Notes under the pieces: generated by a model
Told to the model about the DNA's origin: nothing
Seen by the model: only the letters and a program-made list of their open reading frames with translations
Databases searched by the model: none
Part shown: piece by piece, positions 42,821 through 64,000 of the stretch
How the letters are laid out: each line of letters begins with the position of its first letter
Numbering within the stretch: the stretch's first letter is position 1
Source of the DNA: Hypomesus transpacificus
Lineage: Eukaryota > Chordata > Actinopteri > Osmeriformes > Osmeridae
Assembly: GCF_021917145.1 (NCBI RefSeq)
Contig: NC_061064.1
Location: 3,397,137-3,461,136, forward strand
DNA: 64,000 nt
Direction of reading: 5' to 3'
Program-made: the position numbers and the translations under genes

Positions 42821-45800
42821 TCAAGCCAGTTTGAGCGTGCTCACAGGGAATGGCGGAACAGTCACCATGGTGACAGGGTTAAGGACGGTGGCCTGTCCAA
42901 CTAGCTGGTGGTGGGGGGTAAGGACAGCGGTGGGCTTCCCCAAGGATGGGCTCCCCTGGCCGGGCATGGCGGCACCCTTGACCTGGCCTCCGTTAGCGTT
43001 AGCATGGGGGTTTGCCTGGACGTGGGTGAAGGTGTGGGTTATGTGGCCCACCACAGTTGGCTGGGACACAGACACGCCCTGGGGGTAGAGGTGGGAGGGT
43101 ATGTGAGCTACAGGGTGGACAGTGATGTGTCCAATGGGCTGGGCAGTCATTGGCTGGTGAGCCGCAACAGTGGCTGCCATTGGTTGAGGGGTGGATGAAG
43201 GGGGGCCGGGAGAAGGGGCGATGTGTGTCAGATGCTTGGCTGGGAGGACATGATTGACAGCCTGGATGACTGATGGGTGGGAAACAGCGGCATGGGCGAT
43301 GACAGTGGGCTGTACTTGAATGGATGGAGGCAGGAGGGGGTGAGTGGCCGGTGCCGGGGCGATGGCCTGAGGGGGGTGTCCGGCCGAGAGGGGCGGGCTG
43401 GTCAGGACACCCGAGAGGGGGAGGGCCGTGTGCTGGATCGACAAGTGAGAAGTGAGGAGTGGTTGGGTCTGCAGGATGGGCGGAGGCAGCTTGCGCAACG
43501 AGGAGGGCGGAGGAGGAGACACATCCTCATCAATGTCCTGGTCAAAGATCTCTTCCCCTTCTGAAACCAAGAGAAAAAACATTACAACTTTATTCCCAAA
43601 CGTCGTTGTATTTTCCCCTGAAAATACAAAATACACGGCGTGCGCGTCTGCGAGTGTCTCTATAGCTGTACCCGAGGCCGTGGATGTGGAGGCCTGGTCC
43701 TCCTCTGGCTGGACAGTCTGTCGGAGAACCCGGTCTATCTCCAGGACATCCATGCACTGGCCGAGCTCGTTCTTCAGCTCAGCCAGTCTCTGCTGCGTGG
43801 CAATCTTCTCTCGCGCTAGGCGCTCCATCTCATGCTCGTACTCTTTCTCCTTGCGCTTTAGAGTCTGAGGTAGAGATACAGACACACACAGACACACACA
43901 CACACTGGGTCAATAAGGTAAGGTCCAACGATAGTTCTTTCACCCATTCACAACCGTATTAATCCAAACATTAATGACAATTCATACATTTCACTGTCAC
44001 CCCAGCTAGGCCCCTTTCCATTTCCTGGAAGTAATTACAGTGACAGAAGGGGGTTGGCTCTGAGAAGGGGTAAACATTCCACGGTCTCCCTTTTTCCTTA
44101 ATCACGTCAGTCCAAATATGTCTGACGCTAATCAGCGTGCGCTCATCAGAGCGGGGGTGGGATTAGAGGTAAAAACACTTCCCTCTAACCCTCGCCTTGT
44201 GAGGAAGTAACAGGGCGTATTTCATGACTGGGAGACTGCGTCATGCTCGATCACTGTTATAAAACCCCATGCTACACAGGGAGTGAAAGAGTAAAGTCTA
44301 CCCAACGAGATCAACAAAGAGAGCAGAGAGCGGGTGAGGCAGAGATAGTGGGCAGTAGGAAAACACACAAATGGCTCCCTGACCCAGTTTCTCTGTAGGT
44401 CATCTGACTGAGGAACACCAAAACAGGCAGAGGGGACGGGTGGCTAAGAACATTAACACAGATTAGCGCAGCCAGGAGGGGAGGGCGAGATGAAGGGCTA
44501 ACATGGAGGAGGAGCGGGTGGGCCCCGCGGAAGGAAACGAGAAGGAAAACAGGATAAAGGGGATGTGAAAAATCGGGATGCACTGGATGGGCGGGCGGAT
44601 GAATGGAGAGGGGAGAGGTGTGAGACAGGTGTTGTGACAGCGGGGGAGAGCGGCGACATATGGGGACCGCATGGTTCAGAACACTCGGTTCAGTACGCAA
44701 AGCTTAGTTTCCTCTCCTCAGCCAAATGGTGGAAAGTCCACATGCAAGGCAAGGTTACCTGCTCTCGCATCCAAACTACCTCGACTACAGCCTCTGGGCT
44801 TCTGGTTGATTGTGTGCATCTGAAGGTCCTATTTCTGTATGTTAGTTTGATGAGGTATGCCTGTCTATCTGTCTGCTTGTTCCAATGCCTGCGTGTCTAA
44901 AGCATGCATAGTGACCAGGATTAATCAGTAGGATCGTGCCACATCCAGATACAGGTGGGATCATCTGCTTAGGCATGCCAAGAAGCCAGGCCTTTTAACA
45001 CCTTTAGATACATTCTGAGCTCCTTGCCGGACCAGAGCCTGGAGCTGGAGTGACACCCTGTTATTATCATCAGGTATCAACCTCAGTCTCAAGCACACCG
45101 TTACACCACCGGTCCCATGACATGTCACCACGGAAACAGCTGCCACCCATTGCCGTTTCCTTGGTAACAACATCCACTAGGATTTGGATGCGTGAGCAGC
45201 GGAGTGTAGCTCAGCATAAGGAGGGATGTAATTGGGTGATGCATGGGGAACGATAACTTATTAGGAGTGATGTGATTGGGTGTTTTCCAGTCTGGCGCTT
45301 GGCTCTCTATTCATTATTTCCCTAAACCTCTTCTTCTTCCCTCCCCCACTTCGGATGGTTTCCTAGAAACCTCCTCGCTTCTCTCCTCCCCCACTGCTCC
45401 GCACGATCACAGCCGCGTTATTGACACAAGTGGAATGTCTGGTTCCAGCTGACGTCACCCCCCCCCCCCCCCTGCAATCTGCACATTTACAAGCCTTTCA
45501 CCTTCAGAAGCAGCAACAGTGGAATTATTCTCTTCATTTAAGGTTTCATCTGCTTAAATACTCTGCTTAGATATGCAAGGGGCTACTGATAGCAAAGATC
45601 CCGCAACACCGCGCGCACACACTTGCAGTATGTCTCTATGGTTACCAAGAGCTCTAAAGGCCAAACAGGGAGCATAGTACAGGACATAAGGGAGAGGGGA
45701 GGAGAGGGATTTAGAGAAAGGAGGGGGGGAAGGAGTGAGAGAGGAGGAACAAGTGTATAAGAAGAGAAAGAAGCAGAGATCTATGGAGGAGAAGAAGGAG

Positions 45801-48800
45801 GGAAGGGAGAGACGGACGAAAGACGGAGGGCAGAGCGACCAACGCTGCTCTGCATCGCTCCCTCGTCGCCGTGGAGACGGCGCCACTACAGGGTTCTTCC
45901 CACTGAGCGTGTGCAGCTGCAACGGAGCGGAGCGTGCCCAGTCTGTTCCTCTGTCATGCTGCTGTGAGGGGGAGGGGCCTAGGGCGTGCAGGGGTGGGGG
46001 CAGTGGGGGGGGATGACATCTCCAGGCTCGCGCTAGCCATGTGCTCATAGCTCACGTGGCCCACGGAGAGGCAGAGAGAAGAGGCGGAGAAGAACAGGCG
46101 AGTGGAGCAAGATGAAAAGCGTTTTCGTTTTTTTCTCTCTGCGCTTTGTGTGTGGGAAGAGAAGCCAGTGGAAGGGCATGTGTACTAACGGTTTGGCCTT
46201 TAAAGGATCAGGTCACTGCTATCTATCTGGACTCACTAGAAGAAAGTGGGAACATCCAAGGATCAGTGGTTTCACAAATAAAAGCCAGTACAACCAATAA
46301 CCTTTTAGCTCATGCACTGCATACCAGAACTTTCCAGCAATCCACAGACCAGTTATATTCACTTGACAGGTCCAGCACAGACCCGTGTTCTGTTCGTCCG
46401 TTACTGTCACATGAATTAACTCCCTTTCACACAGATACGCCAACATCAAGAACTGAGGAACGTTCACAAAACACACCTGTATGTAGCGCAGAGCACTGCG
46501 GAGAACACTGAGGTTCGACGTCTTCTTCTCGTCCACGTTAGGAACGTTCTTCTTCAGCGTCTCAAAACACTCCTTCAGATGAGCTCGTCTGGGAGAGCAG
46601 AGAAGAGGTTTGCAGTTTAGCCTTCCCTAATGCTGGTTAGACCCCGTTCACCCAGAATGCATGTGGATGTTGCGTTTTGCTGACCTGTTCTTCTCCAGCT
46701 TATTGTGCACCTCTCTTGTTCCCGCTCTGAAGAATAGATATAAGCTGATGAGAAAATGCTGTTGCTCAGTGTCTTTCCAATATACACACAGGCACACAGA
46801 AACACACCAACAGAAACACACCAACAGACAGACAGACACACACACAGAGGCACTCACCCCCCTGGTCGTCTCTTCCCATCCAGCCCTCTCATGTCATCCA
46901 TGACCATTCCATTGGTACGAGGTTGAGGAGTGGGCGGCCCTTGCTGGGGAAGCAGAGCATGCTGGGAGCTGGCCGTACTGGTGGTGGTGATGATAGTGGT
47001 GGGGTAAGGAATCTGGACCTGAGGCTGAGGTTGGCTGGGAGTAACACCTGTCAGCGGCGTCAGCGAATTAGGCTCGACCTTCATCTGGGTGGCGCACATC
47101 AGGTGGCGTGTGATTGGATGCTGCTGAGTCGGGGAGGAGCCATTCTTGGCTGGCGGGGAGCCGTTCAGCAACGTTGCCGCCGCTGCGGCGGCGACGGGCG
47201 TGACCAGGGGAAGGGACGGGACAGAAGGCGCTGCTGTGACAATGGGGACCATGGGGAGGACTGAAATGGGGACTTGAGGTGGAGGGAGAGAGGGAGGGGG
47301 TGGAGGAGGAGCAGGAGGGGGGGCTGGGGAAATGTGCTGGTGCTGATGGTGCGACTCCTCCCCCCAGGGGGCATAATTGAACCTGATTGGCTGGGCAGAG
47401 GAAGTCACCACCTCCACTCTCCAGGGCTCAGGCTCTCGACTGTGAAGCTCCGCCTTCTCTCTTCTCTGCTCCTCCTCTGAAAAATGAGAAAGGGAGGAGG
47501 AAAGGAGGAGGAGAGGGGAAGACCAGAAGAGGAATGGAAGAAATTATGAAAAAGAGATGTAGGAAGGAAAAAGGAGAGGATGACAGAAGAAAAGATACAA
47601 AAAGGAAACATTTGTAAAAAATATTGATAACGATTTCAAGCTACCTCTCGCACAACACAAAGGGAGGCTACACATACACATGTCAATAGAAGCACTTCCT
47701 GGTTTCGAAGAAACATAAGGTACATATGCATTAGTGTACACAGACGCAGACACAGAGGGGTGACATTATTGTAGAGGGAGGCAGACTGGTGGGACGTGAG
47801 GATAGGACTTGTCTGGAACTCAGCCTCTGCTCTGACCGTGATGGGATACTGACTAGCACCAGCCCCTCTGCTCTGACTGTGCAGGGATCTAACTGCCGCA
47901 GCATGCAGGGGGCCTGCGCTCCGGCAGTATCAGTAGATGGGTTGTTAGGGAGTCACTCACTCTGTCATCGAGACAGAACCATGACAACCCATGGCGACTG
48001 ATCAGTAGACACCAAACAACATAGAGCTGTCCCACTCATGAAACACATCACTATCTAGAGATATGGAATGAATGGGAGTGTGAGTACATATGCATTAAAC
48101 ACCACCAGTCATTTTCTATTGATCTATCACAACACTTTTCAGAGATACAGCAACACACAGGTGTAAGGACCAGGGATTTCACACATATCAACCCCCACAT
48201 GCTTTGATGGGAATGTACTGCTCACCTGGTAATGCAATAGAGAAATTGTTTTAGGACTAGTGTAAGGTAGAGGCAATACATTTCAACGTTTAAAACTACG
48301 TAAATTCTCAAAAATAATTGTATTTCAATGAGACCAAGTCAGAAGCAAAAGCCACACAGTATGGTGTTTCTACCTCACTCATTAATATAATAAATACGCA
48401 ATGTTTCTTGCACGCACGCACACACAAACACCTACACACACTTTCAGTTTAGCCCACGATGCTTGAAAAATCAGACGTAAATTACATAACTTCTGGATTG
48501 ACGGAGGGAGGCGGAAAGAAAAAGGGAAGGGGGGGCGGTTGCCCTACTTATTCCCCACTGTGACCCGCGCCAGTCAGTTGGCTTGACGGGGAAGGGTGGG
48601 GGGCGTGCACGTGGTTGTTGAGGGCGGGTCCAAGGGCACGCGGTGAGTGTGTGTGGGGGGGGGTGTAGACAGACTGACACGTCACCCAGTAAGTGAAACA
48701 AAAAGCTCCAAGTGATATCGCGGTGGAAAGAGAAAATCTTAATGTATTGCGGGAGAAACGGAAGATATCCAGTTAGAAATGCTTTGTGTATTTCAATATC

Positions 48801-49679
48801 AACTAACTTAAATTTAGCAAACTATGGGGGTTGACCCGCCCAAGTGTGTCATAGGATAGCTTTGCAATGTCAGGGCATTATGTAAAAAGCAAGCCTCATA
48901 TTCTGCCACCGCCCTTCCAACCTGCAAGCACTACTCCTTACACACTATTCTACAACTCGGAAAGCCAGCCCATTTATTGACTATGTAACACTGACTAGAG
49001 ATACACACGATTATTTAATGTAACTTTATAACGTAAATTGACCATGGAATGTTCGTAATGTGCACTGTTGACACAACGTATCCGCGTAGTCGCCAATGAA
49101 GTCCGACTTGTAACACTGCATTGGGGATGCAGTGTCGGTACTTTTGTCACAAACATAAACCGTTAAAAAAAAAAGCATACAGCGTGCGACTTGCCGCGAT
49201 CTGTCAATGTAGACACGCACCCACAGACATACACGAACATAGTAGCAGCAGCAGCAAGACATGGCTATATATAGAAAGGAATTAACCCGGAAACCGAGTT
49301 AGCAATGATCCTGTTCTCGCACTGGTAAAGATACAAATACATTACATGGGGGAATAAAGCGGAGGTGTTGTTTCGCATTTTACCTTTACTTGTTGGTTGG
49401 GTTGTAATTAAGAATAAGGAATTAAATCTAGTTTTTTCTTCCTCCCTCAACCTAGCTGGGTGGGTCAGTTGGAATGCCACTCAATAGTTTGTGTGGTCTC
49501 CCCAACATACGAAATATAGTTTTTGATTCATCAAATTAACGTTAAAAGGGGACCACTCTGTCGCGACCTGGTTCTTCCCAGTTTATTGCAACTACCCCCG
49601 CCTTACCACGTGCAATCTGTTGTTGCTGGGCTTGCCATTCCAGATATCTGGCCGCCTCCAGAAGAGTATCGATGCTCAT
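42821..49679 (-). CDS. mnt: MAX-binding protein MNT, bHLH-leucine zipper repressor
   Basis: MNT pairs with MAX at E-boxes and represses MYC targets through SIN3. Six coding exons, in transcript order: 49679-49607, 47476-46858, 46726-46685, 46588-46477, 43864-43672 and 43560-42821. They splice in frame to exactly 592 residues (human 582). The start MSIDTLLEAARYLEWQ is the SIN3-interaction helix. A Pro/Ala-rich region follows, then basic-helix REVHNKLEKNR, helix 2 (KKTSNLSVLRSALRYIQ), and the zipper from TLKRKEKEYEHEMERLAREK through VLEIDRVLRQT. After an acidic patch (EGEEIFDQDIDEDV), a long Pro/His/Val-rich region ends with VLNPVTMVTVPPFPVSTLKLA minus its final residues, nearly as in human MNT. 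An open frame that runs on past the zipper exon at 43672 is intron. An AAGATGGCG element lies about 190 bp upstream of the start. Confidence 0.97.
43865..46476. other. mnt intron between helix-loop-helix and zipper exons
   Basis: 2.6 kb with no recognisable gene. It includes a poly-C run at about 45,458-45,471 and a purine-rich stretch near 45,690-45,830. Open frames on both strands look like low-complexity shadows. Confidence 0.7.
47477..49606. other. First intron of mnt
   Basis: 2.1 kb between the SIN3-interaction exon and the proline-rich exon. It has a G-rich segment near 48,530-48,665 but no gene or transposon that I recognise. Confidence 0.7.
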
Positions 49680-49849
49680 CTCGCTTGCCCCTTTCGGTAG
49701 CAGCCCGGTTGCCCGGGACAGAAGGAAAACGCACAAATAATCCCGGGAAGCAAGTACACGCTGTATAATTCACAAACGCGCGTGAGTGGTTCCTCTCTTT
49801 TTTTCAAAATAACAAAAAAAATTATGGGACAAATCGTAGTTAAATCCTC

Positions 49850-49885
49850 ACATACGTAAAAGAGGGATTGCAACAAGATGGCGAT
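49850..49885 (-). promoter_or_regulatory. Putative mnt promoter element (YY1-like)
   Basis: CAAGATGGCGATGCG at about 49,868 matches the AAGATGGCG core bound by YY1 at many TATA-less vertebrate promoters. It lies about 190 bp upstream of the mnt start codon. No TATA box is evident. Confidence 0.4.
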
Positions 49886-49899
49886 GCGAGTACGGGAAT

Positions 49900-53939
<4,040 letters not shown>

Positions 53940-54168
53940 TTTATTAAGCGTACTCTACATCCAGAATAATTTACATAAAAGGACAATAGTTATCTTAACA
54001 GGGCTTGACAAGGTAGGAGAGGGACAGAGCCAGTTTAATCATGGTATCAAGTGCGTGACGTGGGGCTTGGGTGGGTGTGTCAGGAGGGGGGAGGGGGGGG
54101 CAGCGGGCAGGAGGGAAAGGGTTGGTCGGGGAGGGGTAGTAGGGGCTGCTAAAGGGTCGCATGCTGGC

Positions 54169-58811
<4,643 letters not shown>

Positions 58812-61800
58812 GATGGCTGTAGAGGCTTCTCTCTCCCTCTGGGGGAGGCTGGGTGAGACCGGGCAGGGCAGGTGTCTGGAGCGTGCGGAGGGGGGGTCTC
58901 TCTTCCTTCAGTCCGCCCACAGAGAACCAAAGGTGGCAAAGGTGTGCCACAAGAAAGAGGCGGGTGCGCAGGCTTGTCACTCAGGAGTCTTGCCTCTTCT
59001 AATTACAGAATTCAAAGCCGATCCCCACAGACACTCAGCACTGACATCTACCCATCATCTGCTAGGCAGTTAGATAAGGGAGGGATAAAGAAGGAAGGGC
59101 GGGATGAAAAAGGGAAAAACAGAAAAGAAACAGGAGTGATTTAATTAGGTTGACATCATCTATCACATCTCACACACATCTGTGGTTCACAGGTCCATAT
59201 GTTGCAATGCAATGTGTGAGACTAAAACTGAAAAATAAGTCAGTGCAGTCATATACAGCTTTGGCAATTCTCTCTCCAAACCATTTCCTGAGCCTTAAAA
59301 ACTGCCACCACCTGAAGCCACAGGGGCACTAAGCGGCTTAGTGACCAGACCACCAAGAGTCTAGAGTATGTGTGTTAGATAGACAACTAGTTAGTCTCCC
59401 AGACAGCTGACAGTGCAATGAGGAAGGGGCTTGACGGCAGCTAACAGGATTAACCTCAGGACAGAGAGGACCTTCATAAGGAGGAAAAAAACGGCTGCTG
59501 ACTGTCTATCTGAATCTGTTTGTCTGTCAGTCAGCCCCTAACAGTACACTATGGTTTTCAATCTAAATCTTTCTCTCTAAGGTTCAGTATCATACTACGA
59601 AACATTCTGACAACAGTCTATTGAAAAATTCAAAATGTTGAGTCCAAAAAGCCTACGGTTTACATTTGAACAGTATCCCAGTGAACCCAATATCCCATGG
59701 GCCAGGTCCTTTTAGTCTTACAATCCTCCCCCCCTTGTCCCCTCTGACCGATGATGATCTGGGGGCCGACATGAACAGCAGCAGAATGGCGGATGGCCAT
59801 CATTGGACCGTTGCTGTTTAGCATGGCTCGGAAATGGCCTGCTAACTACATCAGCCTTGCCTGGCAGCTATGATGTAACCACACAGGCTGAGCCAGGCAG
59901 CTCTACCCCTGGCCTGCATGAGGCACGGCGGCCATGGCAGGAGCTCACACGTGCGTGTATTTGTCATTTTACAAAGTTCTACAAAACTGAACCAGTGACC
60001 TAGGCTACAAAGTCAGAGGACTATAAATTGGTAATCGGGCAATAGGTGTTCAAAGTCCAGCTCCCTTATCTAGAAGTACTATGTGCAGCTATGCCTACGC
60101 AAGGCTCAGCCTTAACCAAATGAACAATACCTAGCCAAGTCATTCAGACCTGTTACAAATAAGTAGTACTGCCCTGCCTTACAAACTCAAATTAATCACA
60201 ATTGCAGATTAGGTACAATAAAGGACAGCTCATTTGATGTCTCCTGGGAGTAAGGTTTTACATTGAGAAATGTTCTGGAGAAGTGTTTAGTTAAGCCCCT
60301 TTCCAGTCACAAAGAACCCTGAATAAAATCCTCTACACTGCAGAGCCAGCATTCTAATGCATTTCTACTACACTCTTCATTAGAAGGCAGTTTACCAGCA
60401 CAAACAGTTGAGTTGAACATAACTCCAACATGAAAACACTATGCTCTGACAAGGAGAAATGCTAACTGTAGGCCCTCATAGGAGAGTGATGTACTGCTCC
60501 ACGCCCATACAGACATGAACCATCACTACACAAATACTAATATGTGCCAAATCAAAAGGTAGGTGGCAAAGGTTACATTGATCACCTACCTGCAGACTGC
60601 CATTTCATCATCCTTAGGGATGCAGAGGCACTGAAAACTAAAGCCTCACAAAACACAGCATTATTGCTGCCTACATCCATACGTTCGTGGAATATCGATC
60701 ACATGCCTTTTTTGAATGATGCAAGATGACCCATATCTATTTGTATTAAGTGTGTCGTGTGCGCAAGGTCATCCATTTTCAATAGGTGCTTTATAGACTT
60801 AAGATCAAGTAATATCTTGTTGGACCTATGCTGTTTTGTAGTAGAAGATGAAAAACTAACCTTTACAAAACACACACAAAGACATTGTGTTGTTGGCCTG
60901 CATGGTAACTAACCAGCCTTAAACTGCTGACCTACTGACAACAGTTGACTGTTCGGGCGATCACGACCTGAAGGCGCTTCCACGAACAGGGCCATCAATC
61001 TTTGTTGTTTGTGTAGATCTCATGTCCTCCCTCTTACACCATAATGACAGCCAGCAAGCCAGCTACCGATCAGGTTATTTTGTAGCTTGCTAACTAGCAA
61101 TGTGTAACATTGTTAAACAAGAGATGACTGACACCGATAAACGACTTGTGATCAAATAATAGACGCGTTGTGTGATGGGAAAACGCGGCGAATAAAAAAT
61201 AGCAAGCAGGAAAGTTAGCTAGACAGCTACATGTTGACCAAATAACCACGTTATCATCTGTGAACGTTAGAATGTTAGCCTAGCTAGCTAGCCATCAATT
61301 AATAACTGTAGGTTAGTTAGGTAGGTACTGGTATGCGAGCTGCGTTAACAAAATAAGCGAAAGCTTGCAACAACTAACAGCTAGCTACTGTACTGTCACT
61401 GACTGAGGGCTAGAAGACAAGGTTGAAGAAGTACCAGCAACGCCCTTTCTAGCTTGCTAGCTAGCCAACGTCAGCCATGGAAACGGCTAAATCATAGAAA
61501 AACATGGGGTTGTATGTTCCACTCTAATTAAATTTCAAAATGTAACTTGCAAAAACATCACAGGACACAAGCTTACCAACTGCTGAACCTTGAAATGATT
61601 ACAATTTTGCAACCATTAAGCCAGTAAAATGCTCTAGACGGAGCGGTCATGCAAGACAGAGTTCACTCGTTTTTAAAATATGTGGTCCAAACAAGCAAAG
61701 TGCAGCCAAGATTGAGTGCTTCTAAGGAGCCCTTGGAAATTTCACAAAAAAACGGACAGATATTAAACACAGACAAAACATGGAAGGTAGATCCTTATTT

Positions 61801-62278
61801 GCCAACATGGAATGACACGTTGAAAATTGCATTCAGCCAACAAAACATTAGCAATAGTTAAGGCTGTAGTACGAAACGATACGTACAGACGCTGGTAAAG
61901 ATGAAATACTAAACCACTCATCCAGTAATCTAACAAACCAACTAGTCAAACTAGATGGTAATAAGTTCACAGATAGTCAGATTCAATATGATGACATGAT
62001 TCAATATTTAGTGCGCCGCCTGTGGACTTGCATCAGAACGCTACCCACCCTCACAAAATTGGCAAAACTCGGTCTCCAAAACGTGCAGGCCTAGACAGGC
62101 TACAGTAGCACTAGCTACCAAAGTTTGAATCGTTGCTAGCTACCTGTTAGCTAACTACCTAAGGAAACTAAAATGTAACAATCACATTTTCATAATATTT
62201 GTTGATTATATTAGTTAAAAAATTAGAACATTAGCCAAGAGAAGACAACGTAATAACAAAACAATCAGTTTTCCAACC
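58812..62278. other. LIS1 5' UTR and first intron
   Basis: 3.5 kb upstream of the ATG exon with no coding gene. GCTAGC-rich stretches occur near 61,270-61,300 and 61,450-61,470. LIS1 genes usually have at least one non-coding first exon, which here is probably near 62.3 kb. Confidence 0.55.
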
Positions 62279-62640
62279 TTGTGTCGCCTAGGTTGCTGTA
62301 ACGGCCTCTCCGCCATTTTAAGGCAGACGGAGGGAAAGCACAAAACTGCAGCCAAATCGTCATGATTCTCGTTGACTTTTAGGGCAAAATCAGGGACCAG
62401 AGAAATGAAACCCACTTACCACTTTGTGTACGCTCTGTTTCATAATCCTGTATTTGTTGTCGAAACACCTAATCAAGTATGATTCTAGTTCTATCTCTTT
62501 TAATAGCAGTGTTTTTACAAAACCCCGGCAGGGTAGGTCAGTAGGATTTCTCCTTGTAGAATTTACCACCGCATTCGCATTCGGATAGCGGGCATGCGCA
62601 CGGACTGGCGTTGGTTCGTAGGCGCGCACGCTCTGGTCAA
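62279..62640 (-). promoter_or_regulatory. Putative LIS1 promoter and non-coding first exon
   Basis: The minus strand carries AAAATGGCGGAGAGG near 62,320 (YY1-like) and then CACAAG|GTTGGA, a possible donor at 62,278. Upstream, around 62,560-62,640, the DNA turns CpG-rich and includes GTGCGCATGCCC (62,592-62,603), close to the NRF1 consensus. Together these suggest a TATA-less housekeeping promoter reading leftward into LIS1. The transcription start is not determined. Confidence 0.45.
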
Positions 62641-62699
62641 ACAGGTGCTGAAGGAAAGCTCCTATAAAATCATGCAACTGTTCTAACTACAATATGTAG

Positions 62700-63607
62700 C
62701 TAGTAAAAAAACTGCGCAACACAGGTATGTTAAGTTCTCTAGCACGTTGTAACAGTATATATTACATTTGAGGGTATATGAGGGAATGTAAACTGTGTAA
62801 ACATTCCATTGCTGACTATTTTGATTTGGTTGTTCTCTCATTACTAGGCTCAAATTCTCCCATATTTCAACAACTGTTGACTGCAATTCATTTAAGATGG
62901 GGGGGGCATAACTGCTGTGGGGAAGAATGCCAGGACTGTTACACAATATTTCACCTTGCTGGACATAGGGTCTTAAGGGAATGTTTTGCAATGCTGAAAT
63001 GCACCTTGCTGAAATGCACCAAAAGCAGAAAAAGGTTGAGCACAAATTTAATCAGAATTGTGTCCCAAAGTTAACCAAGTCAATAATTTCAAGAGGTCAG
63101 TAAGGATTATTTAACAGTTGGGAAAATCAGAACAGCTTTTTGCATAGTGTTTTTTTTCTAACATTTTATCTAACCAACATCCATTGTAACAAGTGGCCAA
63201 GAGACCTACTCAGATGATCACAGTAAACACTGTATGGTACACATGCTCTCCTTTCCAGTTTATTTCAAAAGCCAGTTTACTACATGTGCCTTCTACAGTT
63301 CTACTGAAGTCCCTCCCCTTGACAGTTATTCTGAATAGTAACTTAGTCATTCTATTTGGCTGTCAGTTGAGACTACAGCACATCGGTTATACACATTAGT
63401 TCATTACATTCTCACACCAGTCTTTTAAATGAAATAAAACAAATGAAAATGTCTCTCAAATGCAAAGTCTTCCCTTTTCACTGTGTTTACTGTATCGGGA
63501 TGACAGTCCTTATTATGCATAGATATGCATGTGTAAAAGTTGTAAATTGTTTAGTAGTGCATCCATCTACCAAAGCATATATTGTGTTGTGGTCAGGCAC
63601 GTACAAA
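62700..63607. other. Spacer between the LIS1 promoter and the right-edge gene
   Basis: AT-rich, with a duplicated GCTGAAATGCACC near 62,993-63,020 and no clear coding exon. It probably includes the 3' UTR of the unrecognised minus-strand gene. Confidence 0.45.
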
Positions 63608-63873
63608 TCATTTGTCCATCAGATCATCCAGCTCTTGAATCAGAGCATGTCCCTCTTCTCTGTTCCCTTTCAACTCCGCCCTCAGCTGCTTAAGGTCCTT
63701 GTTGCTATGGAAATCAAGGGAAGGAATGGAGTGTAAAAGGTTGGTTATGAACATGGCCTTTTTTTCGTTTTTTTAAGTTTATGATAGTGGGCAGGGTACC
63801 TGAGTGGAACCAGGATGATCCCACAAACAAGGTTGAGCTGTTGGAGAATCACAGGGAGGCTGGGAGTGGAAAA
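63608..63873 (-). CDS. Last two coding exons of an unrecognised gene (partial)
   Basis: Exon 63873-63800 (acceptor CTCTAG, donor GTACCC) splices in frame to exon 63704-63608 (acceptor CCATAG), which ends in TGA. The joined C-terminus is a hydrophobic stretch (LQQLNLVCGIILVPL) followed by a charged, probably helical end (NKDLKQLRAELKGNREEG, then ALIQELDDLMDK). I do not recognise the family. It could be a small membrane-anchored or coiled-coil protein. The rest lies beyond the right edge. Both splice pairs and the frame agree, so the exons are probably real. Confidence 0.55.
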
Positions 63874-64000
63874 CTAGAGAAAATAAGGAAAATAAGGAAT
63901 TGATTAAACTAGCAAGCATGCAAATATCTGTTATGTCAAGTGACGTCGGTGATGCGTTGCTGTGCAAACGAGCAGATTTGTGTGTTTTGGGAGCGAAGAC

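Noticed and set aside
45554-46048. 164-residue minus-strand frame in an mnt intron as a possible exon
   Set aside because: Low-complexity Ser/Pro/Leu composition opposite a purine-rich tract. The flanking mnt exons join perfectly in frame without it.

Overview
This is a vertebrate nuclear window, almost certainly from a teleost fish. It has GT-AG introns, long CA, GA and AT microsatellites, a Tc1/mariner transposon with an intact transposase, a tRNA-derived SINE with the common fish tail, and genes whose proteins match vertebrate families along their length. There are no prokaryotic operons, no CRISPR array and no tRNA or rRNA gene. The species cannot be fixed from the sequence.

Layout: (1) 1-22,850, plus strand: the 3' part of a very large tropoelastin gene. 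About 65 exons are visible, nearly all phase 1-1, coding roughly 2,940 residues and ending in the elastin C-terminal signature GCQGKYCGRKRK. It contains recently amplified exon cassettes and a triplicated 1.08-kb unit. (2) 24,386-31,105, plus strand: LIM kinase 1 (limk1), with LIM, PDZ and kinase domains and a long polar C-terminal tail. (3) 32,149-34,392 and 37,980-40,679, plus strand: two tandem septin genes of the SEPT4/5 group. They are separated by an intact 1.66-kb Tc1-like element and a small palindromic MITE. (4) 42,821-49,679, minus strand: mnt, a MAX-binding bHLH-zipper repressor, complete at 592 residues. (5) 54,169-58,811, minus strand: pafah1b1 (LIS1), complete at 410 residues, with a likely 5' promoter near 62.3-62.6 kb. 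(6) 63,608-63,873, minus strand: the last two exons of a gene I do not recognise.

The ELN-LIMK1 adjacency matches the human Williams-syndrome region (7q11.23). MNT and PAFAH1B1 are close neighbours on human 17p13.3. Here both blocks lie together with a septin pair between them. The genes do not form one pathway, although elastin is extracellular matrix, and LIM kinase, septins and LIS1 all act on the cytoskeleton.

I see no previously undescribed multi-gene system. The most unusual content is the elastin gene: its size, its silk-like GPGG repeat, and its ongoing growth by frame-neutral exon duplication. Next come a SINE abutting a LIS1 splice donor, the intact transposase, a septin copy without the usual coiled-coil tail, and the limk1 tail. 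Exon boundaries were read by eye from splice consensus and frame.
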